Below are positions 1 to 8,328 of a DNA stretch of 64,000 bases, piece after piece. The position numbers and the translations under genes were made by a program. This DNA is from Sedimentibacter saalensis (GTDB lineage: Bacteria > Bacillota > Clostridia > Tissierellales > Sedimentibacteraceae): the NCBI RefSeq assembly GCF_007830175.1, contig NZ_VLKH01000004.1:248001-312000 (forward strand), in the 5' to 3' direction. The notes beneath the pieces were generated by a model. The model searched no databases and was not told the origin of the DNA. It was given only the letters and a program-made list of their open reading frames with translations. Positions within the stretch are counted from its first letter, which is position 1, and the number at the start of each line of letters is the position of its first letter.

Positions 1-933
1 TTCTGATTTTATTCCATGCATCCTTGCCTTGTCGATTTTGTAATTAATAATGCTGTCAAATTCTGCATTTCCTGATTTTGCATATTCTCCTGAATAATTG
101 ATGTAATCAATCATTGTGTCAAGATAATCTGAAGCACCTTCCTTGTCTCCGCCTTCAATTAGCACTTTAAGTGAAAGCACATGATTTTTTATGTCATGCC
201 TTATTGTTTTTATATTTTCCTGAGATTGATTTATTATATCCAGCTGTTTCATATATGCATTGTTTTGCTGCAGCAATATGAGTTTATCCATTTTTTCGTC
301 ATAAGACTTCATGAGAGCATCATAAAGATAAAAAACAAAAATATTAATTATGAACAATATTACAATGCTTGCTGTCATACCTGTAAGATTATTAGGATTA
401 ACCTGTGTCATAAGCATAAGAGCTGAAACAAGTGTACCTGCAGGTATAACAAAAATAGACAGCCAGTGCAGATACGAAACATTGATATTGTTCCTAACCA
501 TTTTAAAATTCGAAATAAAGAGCACAACAATGTATGAAACTATTTTTATGCTTACCATTCCTGATATTACAGCCAGGTCCTTGTCCCTGGAAATAATGCT
601 TACATCAAAATGCTGCATTATTAGTATTACAAGTGTTTCTATTATCATAAGAACCGTGTACACAGAAACAGCTGCAATAAGCCTTGTTTTCATTGAAGAA
701 TGATAATTGTATGTAAGAAGAAAAAACATTATCAGATTAGCCGCAACATTCACTACAGGATTGTTAAATGCAAGAAATAAAAGGTTTATTATAAAATAAT
801 AAGCTGCATATGAAACGAATTCAATCTTTTTATCCGTTCCTGTACGGTCGAAAAAAACACTGATGAATCGGAAAATAATATAGGCACCAAACAAATTTAC
901 AATCAAGTACACTATTGTGGCACTACTTGTCAT
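1..933 (-). CDS. AgrC-like GHKL sensor histidine kinase, partial
   Basis: The reading frame starts at ATG 933 and runs off the left edge, giving 311 codons without a stop. Residues 1-210 contain about six or seven hydrophobic membrane segments. A linker follows, then the H-box TIRHDIKNH with the likely phosphorylated His near residue 246. This layout is typical of AgrC/ComD-type quorum or peptide-sensing kinases, in which the H-box is followed by a GHKL ATPase domain. The ATPase domain lies outside the window, so it is inferred. The start overlaps the end of the LytTR regulator gene by 11 bases, so the two are co-transcribed and probably form one two-component system. No AgrD-like peptide gene is seen on the visible side. 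The ligand is unknown. Confidence 0.85.
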   Translation of the reverse strand, partial: MTSSATIVYLIVNLFGAYIIFRFISVFFDRTGTDKKIEFVSYAAYYFIINLLFLAFNNPVVNVAANLIMFFLLTYNYHSSMKTRLIAAVSVYTVLMIIETLVILIMQHFDVSIISRDKDLAVISGMVSIKIVSYIVVLFISNFKMVRNNINVSYLHWLSIFVIPAGTLVSALMLMTQVNPNNLTGMTASIVILFIINIFVFYLYDALMKSYDEKMDKLILLQQNNAYMKQLDIINQSQENIKTIRHDIKNHVLSLKVLIEGGDKEGASDYLDTMIDYINYSGEYAKSGNAEFDSIINYKIDKARMHGIKSE

Positions 934-1651
934 GATTCAGCCTCTGCTTCCTTCTAAGCAGCTGTTCTCTAACAGCCTTTCTGTTGTTCTGGCTTATTGT
1001 AAGTGTTTCTTTGTTGGACATTTTAACATAATCATAAGTGTATTCTATTACATGGTTGAAATTAATCAGATATGATTTATGTATCATTATAAAATCCTGG
1101 TTTCTCAATTTTTCTTCAACTTCTGAAAGCTTGCCGTAAAACGACTTAATATCATCCATCAAAATGATGTTTACCTTTCTTCCGTCACTTTCAAAATACA
1201 GTATATCTCCAACCGCAACGCTGAAATTAACATTACCGTTTTTATACTCATAAAAATGCTTGCTTTCACCTAAGATTTTGATTGCTTTGTTTACAGCAGC
1301 TTCAACCTTGTTTTTTGAAACAGGTTTAATGAGAAAATTAAGAGGCCTCACTTCAAATAAATCCATGGCATAGTCTTCTCTCCCAGATATATAAACAATC
1401 TGAGTTGTTTCATCGTTCATTTCATCACGGATTTTTTTGCCCACTTCCACTCCGTTTAAATCACGCATTTCGATATCCAAAAAAATCAGATTATATCTAT
1501 TGTTTTTCTTTAAATATCTGTACAGTTCCTCACCGGAATAAAACACTTCCACTTCATACTGTTCATTTGTCTCTTCTTCAATGTCAGTCAGCATATCTTC
1601 AAGCTGCTGGCATATGATTTTATCATCGTCACAAATTGCAATTCGCAACAT
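923..1651 (-). CDS. LytTR-family response regulator (AgrA-like)
   Basis: A 242-residue protein. The N-terminal receiver domain carries the acidic pocket CDDD (residues 7-10) and the phospho-acceptor in FLDIEM (D59). Residues from about 140 form a LytTR DNA-binding domain, with the typical ILYFES and MIHKSYLINF stretches. It would bind promoter DNA as a phosphorylated dimer. It is the first gene of the pair, and the kinase gene overlaps its 3' end. A GGGGAT stretch precedes the ATG. The target genes are not shown. The divergent neighbour is the YedE cassette at 1852, but nothing in the sequence proves that it is controlled by this system. Confidence 0.92.
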   Translation of the reverse strand: MLRIAICDDDKIICQQLEDMLTDIEEETNEQYEVEVFYSGEELYRYLKKNNRYNLIFLDIEMRDLNGVEVGKKIRDEMNDETTQIVYISGREDYAMDLFEVRPLNFLIKPVSKNKVEAAVNKAIKILGESKHFYEYKNGNVNFSVAVGDILYFESDGRKVNIILMDDIKSFYGKLSEVEEKLRNQDFIMIHKSYLINFNHVIEYTYDYVKMSNKETLTISQNNRKAVREQLLRRKQRLNHDK

Positions 1652-1786
1652 ACTATCCCCGCTATCAATTGAAAATTTTATTATTTGATGTTAATTATAT
1701 CATAATACAAGTTGTTTTTCATCTAATTAATTAAGATTAGGTATAAATATTTATTATACAAAGAAATTAATCCAAACTTATTTCTA

Positions 1787-1816
1787 TTGTACATTCCATA
1801 TTTTGTGAAATATAAT
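1787..1816 (+). promoter_or_regulatory. Sigma-A type promoter of the YedE cassette
   Basis: TTGTAC (1787-1792), an 18-base spacer, then TATAAT (1811-1816). It lies 36 bases upstream of the yedE-like start codon, with AGGAGG at 1841-1846. Confidence 0.6.
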
Positions 1817-1851
1817 ACAAGTGTTGGAATTACTTATATTAGGAGGAAATA

Positions 1852-2958
1852 ATGGAAAAGGAAGACATGGTTCAAAATGAAAAAGTGCCTTTTTTTGAAA
1901 GCAAAAAAGGTATTATTTTAACAGGCAGTGTTGTGGGTTTCATAGCAGTGCTGCTGGTTGCTCTTGGAAATCCCAAGAACATGGGTTTTTGCATTGCATG
2001 TTTTGAAAGAGACATAGCAGGAGCATTGGGGCTTCACAGAGCAGAAATAGTTCAATACATAAGACCAGAAATAATAGGACTGATTCTAGGAGCTTTTATA
2101 TGTTCCGTAACCGGCAGAGAATTTCAGTCTAAAGGAGGTTCATCACCCATTACAAGGTTTTTCCTTGGTATGGCTGTTATGGTAGGAGCCTTGATGTTTT
2201 TAGGGTGCCCTCTTCGAATGGTACTGAGAATAGGAGGAGGAGACCTGAATGCTGTTGTGGGACTTGTTGGTTTCGCAGCCGGTATAGGTGTTGGAATATT
2301 ATTTTTAAATAAAGGATTTACACTGAAAAGAAATTACAAAACATCTTCATTTGATGGATACATCATGCCTGTATTTGCTCTTTCACTGCTTGCACTTTTA
2401 ATAATAGCTCCGGCATTTATATTCTTCAGCAAAGAAGGTCCAGGCTCCATGTATGCTCCAATGTTCGCATCATTGGCTGCAGGTCTTGTGGTTGGAGCAC
2501 TTGCTCAGAAAACAAGGCTATGTATGGTTGGGGGTATGAGAGACAAAATTATGTTTAATGAAAATTACCTGCTCCTAGGCTTCATAGCAATAATAGTTGT
2601 CACTGCTGCAGGAAACATGGCCATGGGGAATTTCAAACTTGGCTTCACTGAACAGCCCATAGCCCATACAGACGGATTGTGGAACTTCATGGGAATGCTT
2701 CTTGTGGGCTGGGGATCAGTGCTTCTGGGAGGCTGCCCTTTAAGGCAGCTTATCTTATCAGGAGAAGGAAATTCAGACTCAGCGGTTACTGTTATGGGAA
2801 TGATAGCAGGAGCTGCTGTGTGCCACAACTTTGCTCTAGCTTCAAGCGGAAAAGGACCTACAGCAAACGGCCAGACAGCTGTAATAATTTGCCTCGTTAT
2901 GCTGTTAATATTGTCCGTAGCCAATTCAGATCTTGTTAAAAAAAATAATTTGAGGTGA
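1852..2958 (+). CDS. yedE: YedE/YeeE-family membrane transporter, selenium-associated type
   Basis: A 368-residue polytopic membrane protein with about nine or ten hydrophobic helices. It has the internally repeated Cys motifs of the YeeE/YedE sulfur-transport fold: ACFERDIAGALGLH near residue 48, FLGCPLRMV near 121 and LGGCPLRQL near 295. In YeeE (TsuA) such cysteines pass thiosulfate through the membrane. The YedE branch is named for co-occurrence with selenium metabolism and is thought to move a selenium or sulfur species. The next two genes encode a TusA-like carrier and a DUF3343 protein, which is the standard partner set. A strong AGGAGG site precedes the ATG. The transported substrate is inferred from the family, not seen. 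Confidence 0.88.
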   Translation: MEKEDMVQNEKVPFFESKKGIILTGSVVGFIAVLLVALGNPKNMGFCIACFERDIAGALGLHRAEIVQYIRPEIIGLILGAFICSVTGREFQSKGGSSPITRFFLGMAVMVGALMFLGCPLRMVLRIGGGDLNAVVGLVGFAAGIGVGILFLNKGFTLKRNYKTSSFDGYIMPVFALSLLALLIIAPAFIFFSKEGPGSMYAPMFASLAAGLVVGALAQKTRLCMVGGMRDKIMFNENYLLLGFIAIIVVTAAGNMAMGNFKLGFTEQPIAHTDGLWNFMGMLLVGWGSVLLGGCPLRQLILSGEGNSDSAVTVMGMIAGAAVCHNFALASSGKGPTANGQTAVIICLVMLLILSVANSDLVKKNNLR

Positions 2959-2961
2959 AAT

Positions 2962-3165
2962 ATGAAAATAGATACATGCGGAACATCTTGTCCTCAGCCA
3001 GTCCTGATGACAAAAAAAGCACTGGAAACAAATCCTGGTTCTGTTGAGGTAATCGTGGACAACAACACTTCCAAAACAAACGTAAAAAAATTTCTTACAA
3101 GCAAGGGATATTCCGTGGAAATTGAAACTCACGACGACATTTCCACCATTAAAGGATTAAAATGA
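2962..3165 (+). CDS. TusA/SirA-like sulfur or selenium carrier protein
   Basis: A 67-residue single-domain protein with the TusA hallmark CPQP (Cys10) and a second Cys at position 6. The TusA fold carries a persulfide, or possibly a perselenide, on the CPxP cysteine. In many selenium-utilising bacteria the equivalent gene, yedF, encodes about 190-200 residues, with a second DsrE-like domain after the TusA domain. Here only the TusA part is present, and no obvious remnant follows. It starts 3 bases after yedE, and its TGA stop overlaps the next ATG (ATGA), so translation of the three genes is coupled. Confidence 0.88.
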   Translation: MKIDTCGTSCPQPVLMTKKALETNPGSVEVIVDNNTSKTNVKKFLTSKGYSVEIETHDDISTIKGLK

Positions 3166-3407
3166 ATTATACAATAGTATTTTTCACACATTCCGGTGCA
3201 ATCAAATTTGAGAAAAAAATGATTAAAATGAACATTTCCTGTTTGCTGCAGCCAGTACCCAGAAAATTAAGCTCCAGCTGCGGAATTTGTGCAAGAATAA
3301 ATTATGATGGCAGTATAACAGATTTGATTGAATCTGAAATTGAAAGCATTTACAAAGACATCTCAAAAAACCAGTATGAAAGAATGTATGATAGTCACAG
3401 TGCATAA
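3162..3407 (+). CDS. DUF3343 putative Se/S carrier protein
   Basis: An 81-residue protein of the DUF3343 family. It opens with a short beta strand (YTIVFF) followed by the typical PVPRKLSSSCGICARI segment, whose CGIC cysteines are the likely chalcogen-binding residues. The family is found next to yedE/yedF and other selenium genes and is annotated as a putative Se/S carrier. Biochemical proof for this subgroup is limited. It overlaps the upstream TusA-like gene by 4 bases. A factor-independent terminator follows at 3523-3561. Confidence 0.85.
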   Translation: MNYTIVFFTHSGAIKFEKKMIKMNISCLLQPVPRKLSSSCGICARINYDGSITDLIESEIESIYKDISKNQYERMYDSHSA

Positions 3408-3522
3408 AAAGTGTTAATTTTCAAACTAATTTGCACTATCAAACACGGTTACAATGAATTGATGCCTGATCAAAAGTATGCAATATTATTGTACAAGTAT
3501 TCCCCAAAATGAAAAATGCAAT

Positions 3523-3561
3523 AAAGACCTTTTGACATAACGATTTTATCAAAGGGTCTTT
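3523..3561. terminator. Bidirectional terminator between DUF3343 and ridA
   Basis: A 13-bp stem (AAAGACCTTTTGA against TCAAAGGGTCTTT, one G-U pair) with a 13-base loop. T-rich tails follow on both strands, so it can end the YedE cassette (+) and the ridA operon (-). Confidence 0.75.
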
Positions 3562-3614
3562 TATTGTACAATACGCATTGTTATAGTGTGCTTACTATAT
3601 TTAATAAATCTCGT

Positions 3615-3989
3615 TTACTTACAAGCTACGACTTCAATTTCAACTAAAGCATCCTTAGGTAATCTGGCAACTTCTACGCACGATCTTGCTGGATAATTAC
3701 CTTGGAAGAATGTTTCATACACTTTGTTAATTCTTGGGAAATCATTCATGTCCTTGATAAAAACAGTAGTCTTAATAACATTTTCTGGATCTACACCCGC
3801 TGCTTTAAGAATTGCAAATACGTTTTTTAAAGATTGTTCAGTTTGAACTTCAACATCATCAGACATTAATCCCGTTTTATAATCTATAGGCAGTTGTCCT
3901 GAAGTATAAACCATTCCATTTACTTCTATAGCTTGAGAATATGGTCCAATTGCTGCAGGAGCCTCTTCTGTAAAAATAATTTTCTTCAT
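3615..3989 (-). CDS. ridA: RidA-family enamine/imine deaminase
   Basis: A 124-residue Rid/YjgF/YER057c/UK114 protein. It has the typical opening EEAPAAIGPYSQA, then VYTSGQLP, and the C-terminal PARSCVEVARLP with the conserved Arg that binds the carboxylate of the enamine. RidA hydrolyses 2-aminoacrylate and related imines to keto acids and ammonia, protecting PLP enzymes. ATG 3989 is chosen because GGAG lies 8 bases upstream, and it overlaps the D-aminoacylase stop as TGATG. It is the last gene of the dpaL operon. DpaL generates 2-aminoacrylate, so RidA fits as a detoxifier in the same pathway. Confidence 0.93.
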   Translation of the reverse strand: MKKIIFTEEAPAAIGPYSQAIEVNGMVYTSGQLPIDYKTGLMSDDVEVQTEQSLKNVFAILKAAGVDPENVIKTTVFIKDMNDFPRINKVYETFFQGNYPARSCVEVARLPKDALVEIEVVACK

Positions 3990-5590
3990 CAATTTATCTC
4001 CATACCTTTGTTTTTTCTGAGAACCTTACCAGGTCTTTTCCCAGTGTCCTCTCCTTCTTTTATTACTATTTCTCCATTTACAATTACATACTCAATTCCC
4101 ACTGGATATTGGTTAGGTTCAGTGTAGTCACCTTTATCAATGATATTATCATAATCAATTATAACTAAATCTGCCTTATACCCTTCTTTTAGTAAACCTC
4201 TGTCTTTTAATCCTAAAACAGCCGCAGATTTACCTGTCATTTTGTAAATAGCAGTCTCTAAAGTGAAGGATTTTTCATCTCTGACATATTTACCCAATAC
4301 TCTTGGGAATGCTCCAAACAATCTTGGATGAGGCTTCCCACCCATAATACCATCAGTACATACGTTTTGTTCAGCCCTGCTCATTATAAGTTTAACATGC
4401 TCTTCGGTACCGTAGAAGTCTACTAAACCAACAATATTTTCTTCTTCAAGAATAACATCAAATATTGCATCAAGAGGATCTTTGCCTTTACATTTACCAA
4501 CTTCAATAAGATTCTTTCCAACAACATCTTGATTCTTTTCCGAACCGACAAATGTTACGAAAATACCTTCTAATCCTGCAAATTCGACAAAATTATCCCA
4601 TCCAGGTATTCCGTTGGCAATATCTTCTTTCATCTTTTCTCTTAAGTCAGCATCTTTTAATCTTTCTATCAATTTATCCGTACCACCATCATGAACCCAT
4701 GGCGGAAGAATAACACTCATCATTGTGCTTCCGGCAACGTAAGGATATTGGTCGTAAGAGACAATCATTCCCTCTTCTTTTGCTCTATCTAATCTGTCTA
4801 AAACTTTAGGGAATTTATCCCAATTGTTTTTACCGCATACCTTAAAGTGTGAAAAATGAACTTTACATCCACTTTCTTTACCTATGGTTAATATTTCTTC
4901 CATTGAATCTAAAATTGAATCTGCTTCACTTCTTTGGTGTGTTACAAATACTGCATCTTTGTCATGTAATACCTTGCCTAATTGAATAAATTCATCAATG
5001 TCAGCATAGCAGCAAGGGGGATATATCATACCAGTTGACATTCCAAATGCACCTTCATCTATAGCTTTAGCCAAATTAGCTTGCATTAAAGTCATTTCTT
5101 CTTCAGTTGGTTTTCTGTTATCCAATCCCATGGAAATCATCCTTACATTTCCGTGTGGAGCTAAATATGCAACATTGGGTCCTAACCCTACTTTTTCTAT
5201 TCTCTCAAGATAATCAGCAACACTTCTCCAAGTCCACTCTACGTCATATTCACCTTCAAGACCTTTCATAGCCTTTATCCAAGAAGATAGATTTTTATCA
5301 TCAACCGGTGCAGGACCCATACCATCTTGGGCAACCAGTTCAGTAGTTATACCTTGTCTTATTTTTGGAGTTAATAATGAATCTTTGAACAATAGCATAC
5401 TTGAGTGACTATGAGTATCTATAAATCCCGGTGCCACAACTAACCCTCTAGCATCTATAATTTCAGCATCCTCACATTGAAGATTCTCTCCTATTTTTTC
5501 AATCTTATCTCCATCAAGAAGAATATCTCCTGTATACGAGCTGTTTCCACTACCATCAACTATTAAACCATTTTTTATTAGTTTCTTCAC
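3989..5590 (-). CDS. N-acyl-D-amino-acid deacylase (D-aminoacylase)
   Basis: A 533-residue metal-dependent amidohydrolase. It has the HSH metal ligands near residues 60-62 (FIDTHSHSSM), a downstream KVHFSHFK segment, and GGKPHPRLFGAFPRVLGKY, which is diagnostic for D-aminoacylase. The family removes the acyl group from N-acyl-D-amino acids in the cytoplasm, giving a free D-amino acid. GTG 5590 is preferred over the upstream GTG 5599 because AGAGGTG sits 6 bases before it, and the resulting N-terminus (MKKLIKNGLIVDGSG) matches the family. It lies between the symporter gene and ridA in the sigma-54 operon, suggesting that the symporter may import its N-acylated substrate. Confidence 0.9.
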   Translation of the reverse strand: MKKLIKNGLIVDGSGNSSYTGDILLDGDKIEKIGENLQCEDAEIIDARGLVVAPGFIDTHSHSSMLLFKDSLLTPKIRQGITTELVAQDGMGPAPVDDKNLSSWIKAMKGLEGEYDVEWTWRSVADYLERIEKVGLGPNVAYLAPHGNVRMISMGLDNRKPTEEEMTLMQANLAKAIDEGAFGMSTGMIYPPCCYADIDEFIQLGKVLHDKDAVFVTHQRSEADSILDSMEEILTIGKESGCKVHFSHFKVCGKNNWDKFPKVLDRLDRAKEEGMIVSYDQYPYVAGSTMMSVILPPWVHDGGTDKLIERLKDADLREKMKEDIANGIPGWDNFVEFAGLEGIFVTFVGSEKNQDVVGKNLIEVGKCKGKDPLDAIFDVILEEENIVGLVDFYGTEEHVKLIMSRAEQNVCTDGIMGGKPHPRLFGAFPRVLGKYVRDEKSFTLETAIYKMTGKSAAVLGLKDRGLLKEGYKADLVIIDYDNIIDKGDYTEPNQYPVGIEYVIVNGEIVIKEGEDTGKRPGKVLRKNKGMEIN

Positions 5591-5629
5591 AATGTACACC
5601 TCTTTCGTTTATATTCACATCAACGTTCA

Positions 5630-7108
5630 TTATTTATCAGTATATTCAATCATAGGTTGAGGCTTAATTCCCATCTTTTTGTCAATTGCTGAAACTAAGA
5701 AGATTACAGCAAATGCAACCAGCCCTCCCGGAACCATAGCATTTAATCCGTAAGGAGTATTTAATACATATATCCAATATGCTGCAACTGCTGTTCCAGC
5801 GATTATTGAGTAGAATCCGGCTCTCTTAGTAACATTTTTGTAGAATAACCCACAGATAAACGCTGCAAATGGACCAGCACTTCTAAGTGCAAATGCACCC
5901 ATCATAACACTAATTATATTTGATGCTGTTATTGCAACAATTAAACCAACGCTACCTACTACAACCATTGTGATTCTTGATATCCAAACTTCTTTTAAGT
6001 CGTCACGAACACCCTTGTTAATGTAAGGTCTAAATATATCGTTAGTAAACATAGTAGCTGTACCTATCATGTTTCCTGATGCACTACTCATTGTAGCAGC
6101 TACAACAGCAGCTAATACAATACCTGAAACTATTGGTGGTGCAAAAGTAATTGTTGCTTGAGCCAATGCATTTTTTTGAGCACCATCAGCAGCAAAACCA
6201 TCAATAGCAACATAAGCTACTAATCCTAATATAGCAGGTACTATTGCATAAGCAGCTGATACTAATCCAGCAATTACTGATCCAACTTTAGCTGACTGTC
6301 CATCTTTTGCAGAACAATAAGTTTGAACTATTTCTTGTCCTGTTGGGAATGTCATAAAGTACATGGCAATATATCCTATGATTGTTGGTAATCCAATTTT
6401 TGTCATGCTTACAAAGTTATAATTATTTCCTGATGCATCTGTCATAGCGCTTGCTTTATTAAGCAGTGCTGAGAAACCACCTACTGCACTATTGTTAACT
6501 ACTATAAACATAGCTATAGTCATACCAATAGTAATAAATAAAACGTGCATCATATTTGCTGCTGTTACTGACTTGTATCCACCTATCATAGTGTATAGAA
6601 TCACTATTATCGTAGTTATTATAGCTGCTATATTAAACTCAAAACCTGTTACTACATTAATTATTGATGCTGTAGCTATAATTTGTGCTCCAGTAGCCAT
6701 AAATAATGCTGTAATAGATGTTAACGCTGTAAATATATGTGATCCTTTACCATATCTTTTACTTATAATCTCTGGAACTGTACTTGCTTGTGCTTTTCTA
6801 AAGAATGGAGCTATAAATGAAACTAAAACAAATCCGATACCTGCTGCAATTACATACCAACTTGCAGAAAGACCATACTTGTATACATTTGTTGCTATGC
6901 CAGTAGTACTTGCACCACCAGTATTAGCAGCAAATAGTGTTCCTGCTAAAACTAACGGTCCTAAAGATTTACTTGCCATTAAGAAATCATCATTACTTTG
7001 TTTTTCAGCTTTGTTTCTCTTTCTTTGTGATACGAATAACCCTAATGCTACTGTTGCTGCCATGTACAACAAGATAATAATAAGCGCTGTAATTTGTGTG
7101 CTGTTCAT
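5630..7108 (-). CDS. Sodium:solute symporter family protein
   Basis: A 492-residue membrane protein with about 13 hydrophobic helices, matching the SSS (LeuT-fold) family. It shows the family segment FPTGQEIVQTYCSAKDG and the conserved Gly/Ala-rich SLGPLVLAGTLFAANTGGAST near the N-terminus. It probably couples sodium entry to uptake of an organic acid, amino acid or peptide-like solute. A clean AGGAGG site precedes ATG 7108. It sits between ygeY and the D-aminoacylase gene, so an N-acyl amino acid or diaminopropionate-type compound is a reasonable but unproven substrate. Confidence 0.9.
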   Translation of the reverse strand: MNSTQITALIIILLYMAATVALGLFVSQRKRNKAEKQSNDDFLMASKSLGPLVLAGTLFAANTGGASTTGIATNVYKYGLSASWYVIAAGIGFVLVSFIAPFFRKAQASTVPEIISKRYGKGSHIFTALTSITALFMATGAQIIATASIINVVTGFEFNIAAIITTIIVILYTMIGGYKSVTAANMMHVLFITIGMTIAMFIVVNNSAVGGFSALLNKASAMTDASGNNYNFVSMTKIGLPTIIGYIAMYFMTFPTGQEIVQTYCSAKDGQSAKVGSVIAGLVSAAYAIVPAILGLVAYVAIDGFAADGAQKNALAQATITFAPPIVSGIVLAAVVAATMSSASGNMIGTATMFTNDIFRPYINKGVRDDLKEVWISRITMVVVGSVGLIVAITASNIISVMMGAFALRSAGPFAAFICGLFYKNVTKRAGFYSIIAGTAVAAYWIYVLNTPYGLNAMVPGGLVAFAVIFLVSAIDKKMGIKPQPMIEYTDK

Positions 7109-7129
7109 AAAATTGCCTCCTAGTTAATA

Positions 7130-8314
7130 TTATTTTAGTAACGCGTTCATAACACCGTAATAGCATTGCGTAACAGATGTTAGTTGTTCCACTTCAATAT
7201 ATTCATTAACAGTATGAGCAAGATTTTCCTTAGATGGTCCAATTCCTAATGTCTTTATATTTGCTTCTCCTGCATAATGACTGCCATTTGTACAGAAATT
7301 ATACTGTGTGATGGTTGGATCAAAGCCCATTGATTTTAATTCAGCGTACACATCCTGAACAAATTCTTCACTCTCATCATATAACCATCCCGGGAAGAAT
7401 CTTTCTCCCTCAATTTCATTTCCTGTGTAGCACATTTCTTTACCAACAGAATATGATGCTTTAACTTTTAACTCTGGATCCCTTTTCATCATTTCATCTA
7501 ATAATTGTTTAATTGGAGCAAGAACACTTTCCTTAGTTTCTCCAACCAGTAATCTTCTATCATAAGTTGCTCTACAGTATTCAGGAACTACAGATGCTCC
7601 AGGGTATGGGCTAGATTTAACATCTACTAGTTCAAGGATTCCATCTCCCAATACTTCATGATGAGTAGGAGTTAATTTTCTAATTTCACCAATTACTTCT
7701 GCCATTTTATATACGGCATTTATTCCTTTTTCTGGATTGGCAGAGTGGCAAGGAACACCAAATGTCTCAATTACAACTTCTCCTCTTCCTCTTTGACCAA
7801 TTTTAATATTAAGCTGTGAAGCTTCTCCTATTACTACATAATCTGGATTTATTCTGTTTGATATTTCTCTTGCAGCAACACCTTCGAAACATTCCTCATG
7901 GACTACTCCGGCTACGAAAATATCTCCTGCAAAATCCTTTTTAGTATCTTCTGCAAAATTTGCAGCTGCACAAACCATTGCTGCTACAGCACCTTTCATG
8001 TCTGAGGTTCCTCTTCCGTAAATCTTTCCATCATGAATTTCTGCAGCAAACGGAGGATACTTCCATTCAGTTTCATTAGAAACAGGAACCGTATCAATGT
8101 GTCCGTCAAATACTATTTTCTTTCCTGGTTTATTGCCTTTTATATGACCGATAATATTTCCATACTTATCAACAACTACATCATCAAATCCCAATTCTTT
8201 AAAAGCCTTTTTAAGTTCTTCAGCAACTTTGTCCTCTTGTCCAGAATAGCTTGATGATTTAACAAGTCTTTGGCATAAACTTATTACAGTTTGTTCTCTT
8301 TCTTTGTTAAGCAT
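7130..8314 (-). CDS. ygeY: YgeY-family selenium-metabolism-linked M20 hydrolase
   Basis: A 394-residue M20 metallopeptidase. It has the first metal ligand in VFDGHIDTVPV, GRGTSDMKGAVAAMV, a catalytic Glu pair in VVHEECFEG and a late His in GSHYAGE. The subfamily is called YgeY because it co-occurs with selenium-dependent catabolism and sits beside dpaL (ygeX). Its exact amide substrate is not established. ATG 8314 is chosen because AGAGGTG lies 6 bases upstream, and an in-frame GTG at 8323 overlaps that site. It begins 14 bases after dpaL ends. Confidence 0.88.
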   Translation of the reverse strand: MLNKEREQTVISLCQRLVKSSSYSGQEDKVAEELKKAFKELGFDDVVVDKYGNIIGHIKGNKPGKKIVFDGHIDTVPVSNETEWKYPPFAAEIHDGKIYGRGTSDMKGAVAAMVCAAANFAEDTKKDFAGDIFVAGVVHEECFEGVAAREISNRINPDYVVIGEASQLNIKIGQRGRGEVVIETFGVPCHSANPEKGINAVYKMAEVIGEIRKLTPTHHEVLGDGILELVDVKSSPYPGASVVPEYCRATYDRRLLVGETKESVLAPIKQLLDEMMKRDPELKVKASYSVGKEMCYTGNEIEGERFFPGWLYDESEEFVQDVYAELKSMGFDPTITQYNFCTNGSHYAGEANIKTLGIGPSKENLAHTVNEYIEVEQLTSVTQCYYGVMNALLK

Positions 8315-8328
8315 TAAATTCACCTCTC

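Noticed and set aside
350-703. Plus-strand frame of 117 residues at the left edge
   Set aside because: Antisense shadow of the AgrC-like kinase membrane domain, which has no stop codon and is therefore easy to miss.
6492-7127. Plus-strand frame of 211 residues opposite the symporter gene
   Set aside because: Mirror of the hydrophobic symporter codons, no ribosome site, and the opposite gene is clearly the SSS family.
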